Source of the DNA: JANQEU01 sp965601455
GTDB taxonomy: Bacteria; Bacteroidota; Bacteroidia; Cytophagales; Cyclobacteriaceae
Direction of reading: 5' to 3'
Assembly: GCA_965601455.1 (NCBI GenBank)
Contig: OZ271831.1
Span: forward strand, 4,960,001 to 5,024,000
Length of the DNA stretch: 64,000 bases
Shown here: positions 36,532 to 45,246 of the stretch, one piece after another
How positions within the stretch are numbered: position 1 is the first letter of the stretch
Layout: the number at the start of each line of letters is the position of its first letter
The notes under the pieces: generated by a model
The model's database searches: none
What the model was told of the DNA's origin: nothing
Seen by the model: only the letters and a program-made list of their open reading frames with translations
Program-made: the position numbers and the translations under genes

Positions 36532-38673
36532 TTAGATGGAGACAATTTTTAAAACAACTCGGCGGTTTTTAGCCCGGTTTTCAGGGCTATCATTTGGAAC
36601 GATAGGTTGAGTTTCACCTAGTCCGTTTGCGGTAAATCGTGTTTGATCTATCCTGTTTTCAGTCAGGAATCTAACCACACTTTGCGCTCTTCTTTCAGAC
36701 AAGCGTTGATTGTAATCTGCTGGACCAACGTCATCTGAATGGGCATTGATTTCCACCGCAAGAGTTGGATTCTCCTTCATTAAATCGATTACCCGCTGGA
36801 GTTCAATGTAGGATACCTCATCCAATTGATCCGACGCGGATGCAAAAAGGATGTCTTTCAATGTCAGATTTGTTCCGGTTTTTAGGGGTTGTAGGTTCAG
36901 ATTAATGCCAAATGCAAGTCCACCACTCGCACTGGATCCTACAGCTGCTCCTGCTCCTGAAGATACAGTACCGTCATCATTAACAGCTACCAGCGTTTCC
37001 CCTTCAGGAGTTACGTCGATCACAGTGCTATTGAATGCATAACCCTGGTCACTTGTGGCTTCGATTTCATATCTATCACCTACTCTTAGCGCGACAGTTT
37101 GATTACCATCTACTACGATAACTTCGTCACGATTTCTGTTTCTGATCCTGACTCTCGATCGAACACGTCCGTTATTGGTTAAGTCGGCCACATTTATATC
37201 GACCTCTCGTTTAATGGGTGTCATTTCAACATCACGATCGTAGTCTCTATACACGACCAGATCAGAAACATCAAACAAAAACACTTCACTATTGAAGTTT
37301 TCTTTATCCACAATCACTTCATAGGTCTGTCCAAGAGGTAAGTCAAGTACAATTTTTCCGTCCGGATCGTTTTCCACATCCATGATGAAAGCTGCTTCCC
37401 CCTGAACCTTTACCTTAATATTGGCAGAAATGGGTTCGAATATGTCAATGTCAAATACATTGAGATTCAGTTTGGCGGATTGATAAAGCTCAATATCCTG
37501 ATCAATTTCCTGGTATTCGTCGATCTCACTTAAATCATAGAAGAAGGACTGCGACGTATAACCATCTTTCTGGATCTCCACGTTGTAATTACTTCCAACA
37601 GCTAATACTACGGAGTAGAAACCATCACCGGGATTATTATTAATGGTCATTACTTCCTTGGAGGTGAATGCATCACTTACTATGATATTGGCTTCAACTC
37701 CATTTTCAGTATCGCCGTCTGTAATGAATCCCTGGATAACGTTGTTCTTGAATTGTCGGAGGTGGGGAGGGATTTCTACTGAAAAAATATCCCTGGAATT
37801 ATATACAAAATACAGCAAGTCTCCTTGGGCGGATATACTTGCAAATTGATCTGTGGAGGCGGTATTGACAAAGGACAATGGACTAGGTGGTTGCCAATCA
37901 CCAACTACGTCCAGTTGAGTTTGATACAGATCGTATTCTCCAAGACCACCAAGTCTGTTGGATGCGAATATTAGTGTTTTGTTATCCGCCATAATTCTTG
38001 GTGCTTTTTCACATTCCTGGTTAATTGGATAAGGCATTTTCACGGGTTCATTCCAGGTTCCATCGGATTTTTTCTCAGAGCTGTAGATTGAATAACAACC
38101 ACGGCTTCCCCAGATTTTTACCAGGTCTTTTTCATAGGGCCCTTCTAGGTTTTGGCGAACAAAATAAAGCGTATTACCATCTGCTGAGATTGATGGAAAA
38201 CCTTCATACTGTGGAGTGTTGATTGGATAACCTATGTTTTTAGGATTACTCCAGGACTCGCCATCCCGAGTTGAATACCAAATATCTTCACTACCCATAC
38301 CACCTTCTCGGAAACTGGCGAAGAAGAAAAGTGAATTTCCATCAAAGCTGATACTCGGACCCCCGACCAGATCCGTTGTGTCACCGAAGTCATTGATCTC
38401 ATCTAATCCGACCAGTTCCGTCCATTCTCCGTCAACTTTCCTGGACTCGTATAATTTGTATTTTCCATCTCGGTTGGACTCAAGGATCATGGTTTTTCCA
38501 TCGGCCGAAATAGAAGGAGCGTAATCGATCCTTTCACTATTAAAAATCTCAATAGGCTTTGCCGTGGCTTTATAAAACTCCATTGTATCTGCAAGAGTCA
38601 AAAGAGGTTGATCCTGAGATAATCCAGCGGAGTAGAGTAAAAGAAGTGTTAATGATAGTAAGAGCTTGTTCAT
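36532..38673 (-). CDS. PD40 propeller/OmpA-family outer-membrane protein
   Basis: The start at 38673 gives the leader MNKLLLSLTLLLLYSAGLSQ. The 713-residue product has a WD40-like PD40 propeller (about 45-310, APSISADGKTMILESNRDGKYKLY, PSISFDGNSLFFFAS, APRIMADNKTLIFAS). Two or three carboxypeptidase-regulatory/PEGA-like beta domains follow (about 310-560), then a C-terminal OmpA peptidoglycan-binding domain (about 600-713, EINAHSDDVGPADYNQRLSERRAQSV and NRRVVLKI). This order resembles PorE of the type IX secretion apparatus but lacks its TPR region. It is likely anchored to peptidoglycan at the outer membrane. Gaps are 22 bases to the TPR-CHAT gene and 13 to the next gene. Confidence 0.9.
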   Translation of the reverse strand: MNKLLLSLTLLLLYSAGLSQDQPLLTLADTMEFYKATAKPIEIFNSERIDYAPSISADGKTMILESNRDGKYKLYESRKVDGEWTELVGLDEINDFGDTTDLVGGPSISFDGNSLFFFASFREGGMGSEDIWYSTRDGESWSNPKNIGYPINTPQYEGFPSISADGNTLYFVRQNLEGPYEKDLVKIWGSRGCYSIYSSEKKSDGTWNEPVKMPYPINQECEKAPRIMADNKTLIFASNRLGGLGEYDLYQTQLDVVGDWQPPSPLSFVNTASTDQFASISAQGDLLYFVYNSRDIFSVEIPPHLRQFKNNVIQGFITDGDTENGVEANIIVSDAFTSKEVMTINNNPGDGFYSVVLAVGSNYNVEIQKDGYTSQSFFYDLSEIDEYQEIDQDIELYQSAKLNLNVFDIDIFEPISANIKVKVQGEAAFIMDVENDPDGKIVLDLPLGQTYEVIVDKENFNSEVFLFDVSDLVVYRDYDRDVEMTPIKREVDINVADLTNNGRVRSRVRIRNRNRDEVIVVDGNQTVALRVGDRYEIEATSDQGYAFNSTVIDVTPEGETLVAVNDDGTVSSGAGAAVGSSASGGLAFGINLNLQPLKTGTNLTLKDILFASASDQLDEVSYIELQRVIDLMKENPTLAVEINAHSDDVGPADYNQRLSERRAQSVVRFLTENRIDQTRFTANGLGETQPIVPNDSPENRAKNRRVVLKIVSI

Positions 38674-38695
38674 TAGCAGGTTGGTTTGTTGGTTG

Positions 38696-41600
38696 TTACT
38701 TTCCAAGCATGACAAAGGCACCCCAGAAATATGGATTGGGAAAATCGTTTTTTACGGTTTGAATGGCCTGGTTGAAGGCTTCGGTTCTTGTTTTGCCGGA
38801 GAACCATTCGTTATAAAAAGTAGACATTAACAATTGTGTTGTGGCATCATTAACTTTCCATAGACTCATGATCAGGTTCTTGGCTCCGGCAACAATAAAT
38901 GCTCTTTGGAGACCATACACCCCTTCTCCATTCTTCACTTCACCTAGCCCTGTTTCGCATGCAGACATTACTACCAGGTCCGTGTTATCCAAGCTTAGAT
39001 TCATGGCCTCATAGGCTGTAAGGATTCCGTCCTCTTCTCCTGGTAGACTTTCGTTTCTTATCGTATTTTCTGCCCCAGCAAATAGAAGCCCGGATCTCAT
39101 TAATGGATTAAACTTTTGACTTCTTGAGGCAATCCCTTCATCATCGTCATCTACCTGAATATCCTGTAAGAAAAAACCATGAGTGGCGACGTGAAATATT
39201 TTTGGAGAACTCAGAGCCTTTATCTGATCTTCTGAGGCATCTACCCTAGTGTAGGTGTTGTATTGCCATCCTCTTTCATCCATCACTTTTGAAATGTTGT
39301 TGATTTCCTCCAACGTTCCGGGAAGCTCAGCAACGTTTTCACCAAAACTGTACCTCATTCCCTCTTCATCGACAACAGCAGCTAGAACATCCATTTCGAT
39401 CTTGTCAAGGTTATACTTCGGGAAGCCGAAGATGTACGCCATATTTTGCTCGGAGGTTTGAGATTTCTGTTCAACAAGCTCACGAGTGTTAGACAGTAAC
39501 CGAATGTTATACTTTTCGACTACATACTCCTCTTTTTCAGTATCCAGTAGAGTTGAGATATTCACTTTATTATAGACGCCATCTGCTGATAGGTATATGT
39601 TATTAGTAGTGGATGTGATCTCTTTATCAATTTCCTTCCAAAACAGGTCAAATGATTTTTTATCCTCCAGTTTATAGACGATGCTGTTTTTATAAATTTT
39701 AAATCCACGATCTTCCAATTCATCACCATTGGCGATCACTACCATGCGGGGAGACGGAGAGAAGCTTTCCACGATTAGCACAGCATAAAGTATTGAATCG
39801 TTTTTCAAGTTTTTCTTAATCCGTATTATTTCAAGAGCAGCTTCCCTTTCTCCAAGCTCATTCTTTACATCTTCCCATGACACGACATCTTTCTCAAATT
39901 CCTGAGCAAATGCTGTGGATAGTAGTGAAAGCTGCTTCTCCATTTCATTAGATTGGACTTCCATGGATGGGATATCGATGTTATTCTCCTCGATTTCTTC
40001 CTTCGATAGAGCCAGGGACTTGACAATGTTTTCCTTCAATGCAATCCATTCATTGAATAGAGCGATTAGTTCCGCATCTCCGCTGTTTAAGATTCTATTA
40101 CGGACTTTATTCGTTGCATTCAGTAGCAAGGCTTTAGTTGCCAACTGCAGATCATATAGCTGTCGTAGCATTGAATCCCGGTCTTCAGCTGACCCGTGAT
40201 TGAGGAGAATGTAATCCACGGCAAAATCCATAAAAGCTTCAAAAACTGGACGGATCTTTCCGTAGAAAGCACTTTTTTCGGTTTCACTCAAGGCTGGAAA
40301 ATACTTCTGAATATTTTCCATGTACTTGTTAATGACTATCTCGTAATTGATTTTGGCTGTTTCATAGTCACCGGTGATTTGAGCAATTGATGCAAGTCCA
40401 TATACTGATTGTACGTAGTCGGGATGATTTTCGCCCAGGATAGTCAGTCTGATATTCGCTACCTGATCATAGTAGAGTTTTGCTGTCTCAAAATTTTCCA
40501 GTGCTTGCTCAAGAACCGCCAGATTATAGAGTGTACTGGCGTAGGATGGATGATTGGTTCCATAAACCTTCTCGTCTATTTCAAGCGATTCCAAAAAGAG
40601 CTCCCTGGCTTTTTCATACTCTTCGCCGTCTTCATAAATCGATGCAAGATTGTGTAGAGTTTTTGAATAAAGTGGATGTTCTTTTCCAAGAAGTTCTTCA
40701 TCTATAGTAAGCACTTCTTCAAGCAACTCCTTGGCCTTGTTTGTGTTCTTCTCCATTTGGTACAGAGTGGCCAGGTTCTCAAGGGCAGTTGCATAGTCAG
40801 GGGATAGCCTTCCTAATTCTGATTCATAAACTTTCAAAGCCTCCTCAAAGAGAGGTCGTGAAGCTCTGATGTTGCCCATTTTTTGATACAGAAGCGCCAT
40901 GTTGTTGATGGTAGAAGCATATAAGAGATGATTCCTACCCAAGGAATTCTCATAAATGGTGCTTGCCCGTTTAAACAGCGCCTCCGCTTCGGCATATTCT
41001 GCCACTTGCTTTTTAGCATTAGCTAAGTTGGCAATTGTATAAGCCAAGGATGGATCATCCGAACCAAGCAGGGCTTCTTTAGTCAGTAACACGTCATCGA
41101 GAATCTTCAGCGCATCGGTATAACGTGCAGTAGCGATGTAGAGTAGGGCAAGGTTTTCGTAGGTGGTTAGGTAATCCAGGTTTTGATCACCAAAGATTGA
41201 TTTTTTGATAGCAACCGCATCTTCCAGGTAAAGTTCTGCGCCATAATAATTCCCGGTGAGCTGTAATAGGGAAGAGTAATTGGCAATTACCGTAGCATAT
41301 TCGGGATGATTTCGCCCATATGTTCTCTCAAAAACAGGAAGTGCACTAAGATACTGCTGCTCCGCAATGGAGTAAGAGCCCAATTCAGTGTAAATACCGG
41401 CCAGTGTGATTCTTACAAATGCTGTTTGTTCTGAATCACCTCCATAACTATCAATTACGACATCGAGAGCCTCATCAATATTTTGCTTTGCTTCGGTGAA
41501 CTTACCTTGACTGGATAATACTTTGGCCTTTTGATTCAGTAACGAATATCGCTTTGCGTCGATTCTTTCTTCCTCGCAGATTTCCAGTGCCCGATCGATA

Positions 41601-42730
41601 GTTGAAACGGATTCCGAGAAACTTCGCATTTCCAACTCAATTTTTGACTTTGATTCCAGGGCGTTAATCAGGGTTAGATCCGCCGGGAGACTTTGAGTTT
41701 TGTATATTTCAACGACCTCATTTAGAAAATCAAAGGATTCCGAGGTTTCACCATTCCGGAGTAGAAGGTTGGCATAATTTGTGGCAGTAATTACATAAGG
41801 TTCCGGATTGGTATCCAGGCTTTGTTTTCTTTTTTCAAGAACATCCCGAACCTTATCCATTGCAGCGTTGAACTGACCGGTTTTTTGAAGGTCAATACTT
41901 AAATTGTTTTGAGCTATGGTGTATTCATCACTTTCTTGTTCAGACAGTGCCTCCAGCGTTTCAATGGCCGTTTCATATTTTTTTATTGCATCGTTGTATT
42001 GGCCAAGGTTATCCAGGGCTTCACCTACTTTTATCAGTATAGCCCCGTAATCAAAATTTGGGGCATCATAAGAATATAGGTCTTCCAAATCCTGGAAACC
42101 GGAGAGTGCAGATCGAAAGTCTCCTTTTGTAGATTTGAAGGAGGCATAGTTGTACATGATGTTGTAGTAATCGAAAGGAATCTCTTCTAATTGCTGGAGA
42201 ACCGGTATCGATTCGGAAAATAGCACTTCCGCATCTTCGTCTTTCTTGAGGTTGAACAAAACGCTTGCGTATAATCCTTTTCCTATAGCAAGTTCAGGAC
42301 TTTGATCGTCGTAATATTGGCTGGAAACCCCAAGAGCGGCACTGATTACAGGCTCAGCATCGAGGTACCTACCAGATGAGGAAAAGATTGTTCCAAGGTT
42401 AAACAAAGCATCAGAATAGGATAGATCCTGATCGGAGCCAAGTTGTTGCAGCATTTCAACTTCCCTTTGGGCATAATCGACAGCAGCATTGTCATCTCCT
42501 TGGTCAAAGCATACAAGAGATAGTTGTCGCAGGATACTGGCGGTATTTTTGTGTGGTTCGGGAAATTCTGAAGTGAATAGACTTAGAGCGGTTTCCCCGT
42601 GGGCCCTTGATTCTTTTAACTGATAGCTTTGATAGAAGTCAACCGATTGGTTGTATTCGTTTAGCCAATCCTGGGCCACCAAAAGTGAGGATATAAGGCA
42701 CAGTACAAGTGTCGCTAGGGTTTGTTTCAA
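38696..42730 (-). CDS. Exported TPR-repeat CHAT-domain (caspase-like) protein
   Basis: CHAT domains are caspase-related cysteine peptidase domains. The start is taken as TTG at 42730, which gives the leader LKQTLATLVLCLISSLLVAQ; the ATG at 42871 would put an unlikely 47-residue extension in front and lies inside a palindrome. The 1344-residue product has about 18-20 tetratricopeptide repeats (residues 20-840) in the 42-residue form with LYxxALxIxEKxLGxxHPxYA-type patterns. A helical linker follows, then a CHAT domain (about 1050-1344). The dyad is intact: His1184 in HVATHGFF and Cys1258 in SACETGLGE, followed by GLQRAFIVAGAKNLIMSLW. The exported location is predicted from the leader. The substrate is unknown. 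Confidence 0.9.
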   Translation of the reverse strand: MKQTLATLVLCLISSLLVAQDWLNEYNQSVDFYQSYQLKESRAHGETALSLFTSEFPEPHKNTASILRQLSLVCFDQGDDNAAVDYAQREVEMLQQLGSDQDLSYSDALFNLGTIFSSSGRYLDAEPVISAALGVSSQYYDDQSPELAIGKGLYASVLFNLKKDEDAEVLFSESIPVLQQLEEIPFDYYNIMYNYASFKSTKGDFRSALSGFQDLEDLYSYDAPNFDYGAILIKVGEALDNLGQYNDAIKKYETAIETLEALSEQESDEYTIAQNNLSIDLQKTGQFNAAMDKVRDVLEKRKQSLDTNPEPYVITATNYANLLLRNGETSESFDFLNEVVEIYKTQSLPADLTLINALESKSKIELEMRSFSESVSTIDRALEICEEERIDAKRYSLLNQKAKVLSSQGKFTEAKQNIDEALDVVIDSYGGDSEQTAFVRITLAGIYTELGSYSIAEQQYLSALPVFERTYGRNHPEYATVIANYSSLLQLTGNYYGAELYLEDAVAIKKSIFGDQNLDYLTTYENLALLYIATARYTDALKILDDVLLTKEALLGSDDPSLAYTIANLANAKKQVAEYAEAEALFKRASTIYENSLGRNHLLYASTINNMALLYQKMGNIRASRPLFEEALKVYESELGRLSPDYATALENLATLYQMEKNTNKAKELLEEVLTIDEELLGKEHPLYSKTLHNLASIYEDGEEYEKARELFLESLEIDEKVYGTNHPSYASTLYNLAVLEQALENFETAKLYYDQVANIRLTILGENHPDYVQSVYGLASIAQITGDYETAKINYEIVINKYMENIQKYFPALSETEKSAFYGKIRPVFEAFMDFAVDYILLNHGSAEDRDSMLRQLYDLQLATKALLLNATNKVRNRILNSGDAELIALFNEWIALKENIVKSLALSKEEIEENNIDIPSMEVQSNEMEKQLSLLSTAFAQEFEKDVVSWEDVKNELGEREAALEIIRIKKNLKNDSILYAVLIVESFSPSPRMVVIANGDELEDRGFKIYKNSIVYKLEDKKSFDLFWKEIDKEITSTTNNIYLSADGVYNKVNISTLLDTEKEEYVVEKYNIRLLSNTRELVEQKSQTSEQNMAYIFGFPKYNLDKIEMDVLAAVVDEEGMRYSFGENVAELPGTLEEINNISKVMDERGWQYNTYTRVDASEDQIKALSSPKIFHVATHGFFLQDIQVDDDDEGIASRSQKFNPLMRSGLLFAGAENTIRNESLPGEEDGILTAYEAMNLSLDNTDLVVMSACETGLGEVKNGEGVYGLQRAFIVAGAKNLIMSLWKVNDATTQLLMSTFYNEWFSGKTRTEAFNQAIQTVKNDFPNPYFWGAFVMLGK

Positions 42731-42853
42731 GGTTTGTCCGGCTGTTGGTGTTAAGGTCCAATATAAAAATAAAGCAATGGATATGAAATACCCATTTTGG
42801 GGGATAGTCGTGAGTGAGCCTAAAATGTCATGAAATTTCAACCTAGGATAAAA

Positions 42854-42879
42854 AAAATAGTATGCATGCATACTATTTT
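42854..42879. repeat. Perfect 26-bp palindrome upstream of the TPR-CHAT operon
   Basis: The half-site AAAATAGTATGCA is followed without spacer by its exact reverse complement. It lies about 125 bases upstream of the TTG start and 26 bases beyond the tRNA-Phe terminator. A gapless palindrome of this length suggests an operator for a dimeric regulator. It could also form a cruciform or a hairpin in RNA, but a stem without loop bases is a poor terminator. Confidence 0.8.
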
Positions 42880-42904
42880 AACTATTTCATTCTAACTTGG
42901 ATGC

Positions 42905-42941
42905 CATAAAAAAACCCTTTCTTGTTTTTAAGAAAGGGTTT
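42905..42941 (-). terminator. Intrinsic terminator of tRNA-Phe
   Basis: On the minus strand AAACCCTTTCTT pairs with AAGAAAGGGTTT across a 6-base loop (12-bp stem, 42912-42941) and is followed by a run of T. It lies 11 bases after the tRNA 3' end. It separates the tRNA transcript from the TPR-CHAT operon, which must therefore have its own promoter. Confidence 0.85.
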
Positions 42942-42952
42942 CAAACAGTGGG

Positions 42953-43025
42953 TGGTGCTGAGTGGATTCGAACCACCGACTCACGGATTTTCAGTCCGAT
43001 GCTCTACCACCTGAGCTACAGCACC
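42953..43025 (-). tRNA. tRNA-Phe (anticodon GAA)
   Basis: The minus strand reads GGTGCTGTAGCTCAGGTGG from the 5' end, with a full cloverleaf of 73 bases. The acceptor stem GGTGCTG pairs with CAGCACC, the anticodon loop is CTGAAAA with anticodon GAA, and the T-loop is GGTTCGAATCC. The discriminator is A. The 3' CCA is not encoded in full (the genome continues CCC), so it must be added after transcription. Confidence 0.97.
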
Positions 43026-43039
43026 TAAAAAAGTGGATG

Positions 43040-43070
43040 CAAAAGTAGAAAAATATAGTATTGTGACAAA
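43040..43070 (-). promoter_or_regulatory. Promoter of tRNA-Phe
   Basis: On the minus strand TTTG (43070-43067), a 19-base spacer and TACTTTTG (43047-43040) match the Bacteroidota -33/-7 consensus exactly. The -7 box ends 14 bases before the mature tRNA 5' end. The same spacing occurs at the rimP promoter. Confidence 0.7.
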
Positions 43071-43096
43071 TAAAAGACAGAATAACTGACAGAACG

Positions 43097-44404
43097 ATGC
43101 ATTACATTCAACAAATAGCATTTATCGTAGCCTTAGGAGCTTTTGCTTTTCTTCTGTGGAAGAGAATAGGGAGTATTTCTGCGGCCATTGCAGTCGGAAG
43201 GTCTCAAAACTTATCTGGGAGCACTTCAGAGCGCTGGAAGAAAGTTTTTTTGCTGGCGTTAGGCCAGAAAAAGATGTTCAAGAATTGGATTCCTGCAGTG
43301 TTTCATACATTTATCTATGTTGGTTTTGTGTTGATTAACATTGAGGTCCTAGAGATTATTCTTGATGGAGTACTTGGTACTCATAGGCTTTTTGCCCCAT
43401 TTCTCGGTTCTTTTTATACCTTCCTGATCTCGTTTTTCGAACTACTGGCCTGGCTGGTGATACTTGCTTGTGTTATTTTCCTTATTAGAAGAAATGTGTT
43501 GAATATTGACCGATTTAGAAAGGTTGAGATGAAAGGTTGGCCGGCGTTAGATGCAAACCTTATCCTGATTATTGAGATTGTCTTAATGGCAGCCATATTG
43601 ACCATGAACGCTTCAGATCAATTGCTACAGACTGCCGGTGTTGCAGGTTATACTATAACAGGTTCCTTTGCTTTTTCCGCTCCGTTGATACCTATTTTCG
43701 ATTCCTTTTCCGTTTCAAGCCTGATAATCATAGAGCGAGTCGCTTGGTGGTTTCACATCATTGGGATTTTTGCATTTGCCATTTATGTAACATACTCAAA
43801 GCATCTACACATTTTCATGGCCTTTCCGAGCACCTATTATAGCAAATTAGAAAAGCCTGGGAAGATGGATAACATGCCGGAAATTACCAATGAGGTGAAG
43901 TCAATGTTGGGTCTGCCGGCCGAAGGTGAGCCTCCTCCGGAAGGAATGAAATTTGGTGCAAAAGATGTTAACGATCTAGCCCGTGCGAATTTGATGCAGG
44001 CTTTTGCCTGCACAGAGTGCGGCCGTTGTACAGCAGAATGTCCGGCAAATCTTACCGGTAAGAAACTATCCCCCCGGTCTATTATGATGGCCACTCGGGA
44101 CCGTTTGGAAGAAGTTGGTAAATCTGGCATAGAAGGAGGATCACCATTACTGGAAGGGCATATAAGCAAGGAAGAAATCAATGCATGTACAAATTGTAAT
44201 GCATGCGTGGAAGCTTGTCCGGTAAGTATCAATCCATTGGACATTATTCTCGAGTTGCGTAGGTATGTGGCAATGGAGGAATCCGCCAGTCCAGCGGCAT
44301 GGAATGCTATGTTCCAAAATGTGGAAACGAATTTTGCACCATGGAAATTTTCAGCCCAGGATAGATTCAAGTGGGCAAGTGAAATACAGGAGAAAAACGA
44401 TTAA
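43097..44404 (+). CDS. Membrane iron-sulfur protein, HdrC/NarI-like electron-transfer subunit
   Basis: The 435-residue product has an N-terminal region with five or six membrane helices (about 5-245), resembling quinone-interacting NarI/DsrM-type subunits. The cytoplasmic C-terminal part holds two 4Fe-4S binding motifs: CTECGRCTAECP and CTNCNACVEACP. It would pass electrons between the membrane quinone pool and a soluble partner. The next gene, 11 bases downstream, encodes a cysteine-rich HdrB-like protein, so the pair probably forms one complex. The physiological donor or acceptor cannot be read from the sequence. Confidence 0.88.
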   Translation: MHYIQQIAFIVALGAFAFLLWKRIGSISAAIAVGRSQNLSGSTSERWKKVFLLALGQKKMFKNWIPAVFHTFIYVGFVLINIEVLEIILDGVLGTHRLFAPFLGSFYTFLISFFELLAWLVILACVIFLIRRNVLNIDRFRKVEMKGWPALDANLILIIEIVLMAAILTMNASDQLLQTAGVAGYTITGSFAFSAPLIPIFDSFSVSSLIIIERVAWWFHIIGIFAFAIYVTYSKHLHIFMAFPSTYYSKLEKPGKMDNMPEITNEVKSMLGLPAEGEPPPEGMKFGAKDVNDLARANLMQAFACTECGRCTAECPANLTGKKLSPRSIMMATRDRLEEVGKSGIEGGSPLLEGHISKEEINACTNCNACVEACPVSINPLDIILELRRYVAMEESASPAAWNAMFQNVETNFAPWKFSAQDRFKWASEIQEKND

Positions 44405-44415
44405 GTATTATTGCT

Positions 44416-45204
44416 ATGAGTGAATTGAATATCCCAACAGCGGCATCAATGGCTGCAAAAGGTGAAAAACCTGAAATACTTTTTTGGGTAGGATGTGCGG
44501 GTTCTTACGACGACAGGTATAAAAATGTAACGAAAGCTGTGATCACCATATTGGATCGTTTGAAGATTAAATATGCCGTACTTGGCGAAGAGGAAAGTTG
44601 TACGGGTGATCCTGCTCGAAGAGCTGGAAATGAATTTTTATTTCAAATGCAAGCTATGAGTAATATCCAGGTACTAAATGGATATGGGATAGAAAAGATT
44701 GTTACTGCTTGCCCACATTGCTTTAATACCATAAAAAACGAGTATCCTGAATTAGGAGGGAAGTACGAAGTAATCCATCACTCACAATTATTGCAACAAC
44801 TCATTGATGAAGGTCGCATTACCTTAAAAGGAGGAGGAGAATTCAAAGGGAAGAAAATCACCTATCACGATTCTTGTTTTTTAGCGAGAGCCAATGATAT
44901 ATACGAGGCTCCCCGAAAGGTCCTGGAGGCATTGGACGCCAACCTGGTTGAGATGAAGAGGAGTAAACAGAATGGATTGTGTTGCGGAGCTGGTGGAGCA
45001 CAAATGTTTAAAGATGCTGAGCCAGGAAATAAAGAAATCAACATTGAACGAACTGAGGAAGCCGTGGAAACCGGTGCCTTAGCAGTAGCAGTCGCTTGCC
45101 CGTTTTGTATGACCATGCTAAGGGATGGAATAAAGAGTAAGGAGAAAGAGAATCAGGTTGCAGTGAAAGATCTTGCAGAACTCATATTGGAGGATATGGA
45201 CTAA
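44416..45204 (+). CDS. CCG-domain iron-sulfur protein, HdrB/GlcF-like
   Basis: The 262-residue soluble product has two cysteine-rich CCG-type domains. The first includes WVGCAGSYDD, EESCTGDPARR and ACPHCF; the second has the matching DSCFLAR, CCGAGGAQM and CPFCM. In heterodisulfide reductase and related enzymes these domains bind unusual iron-sulfur clusters and act on thiol, disulfide or hydroxyacid substrates. With the upstream membrane protein it likely makes a two-subunit oxidoreductase. The substrate is unknown; glycolate or lactate oxidase partner genes are not in the window. Confidence 0.88.
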   Translation: MSELNIPTAASMAAKGEKPEILFWVGCAGSYDDRYKNVTKAVITILDRLKIKYAVLGEEESCTGDPARRAGNEFLFQMQAMSNIQVLNGYGIEKIVTACPHCFNTIKNEYPELGGKYEVIHHSQLLQQLIDEGRITLKGGGEFKGKKITYHDSCFLARANDIYEAPRKVLEALDANLVEMKRSKQNGLCCGAGGAQMFKDAEPGNKEINIERTEEAVETGALAVAVACPFCMTMLRDGIKSKEKENQVAVKDLAELILEDMD

Positions 45205-45246
45205 TTAGCCGGATGGACCACCTCCAATAAACGGATCGAACTGATT

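Noticed and set aside
36532..38673. Calling the PD40-OmpA protein PorE of the type IX secretion system.
   Set aside because: PorE has an N-terminal TPR region that is missing here, and no other T9SS core gene is nearby.
38696..42730. The TPR-CHAT gene as part of a type III-E CRISPR (Cas7-11/craspase) system.
   Set aside because: No cas gene or repeat array is in the window, and the protein has a signal peptide, which does not fit a cytoplasmic CRISPR effector.
42728..42871. Start of the TPR-CHAT gene at the ATG at 42871.
   Set aside because: It lies inside the 26-bp palindrome and would put 47 non-leader residues in front of a perfect signal peptide that begins at the TTG at 42730.
42854..42879. 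The 26-bp palindrome as a transcription terminator.
   Set aside because: It has no loop spacing and an AT-rich stem; tRNA-Phe already has a strong terminator next to it.
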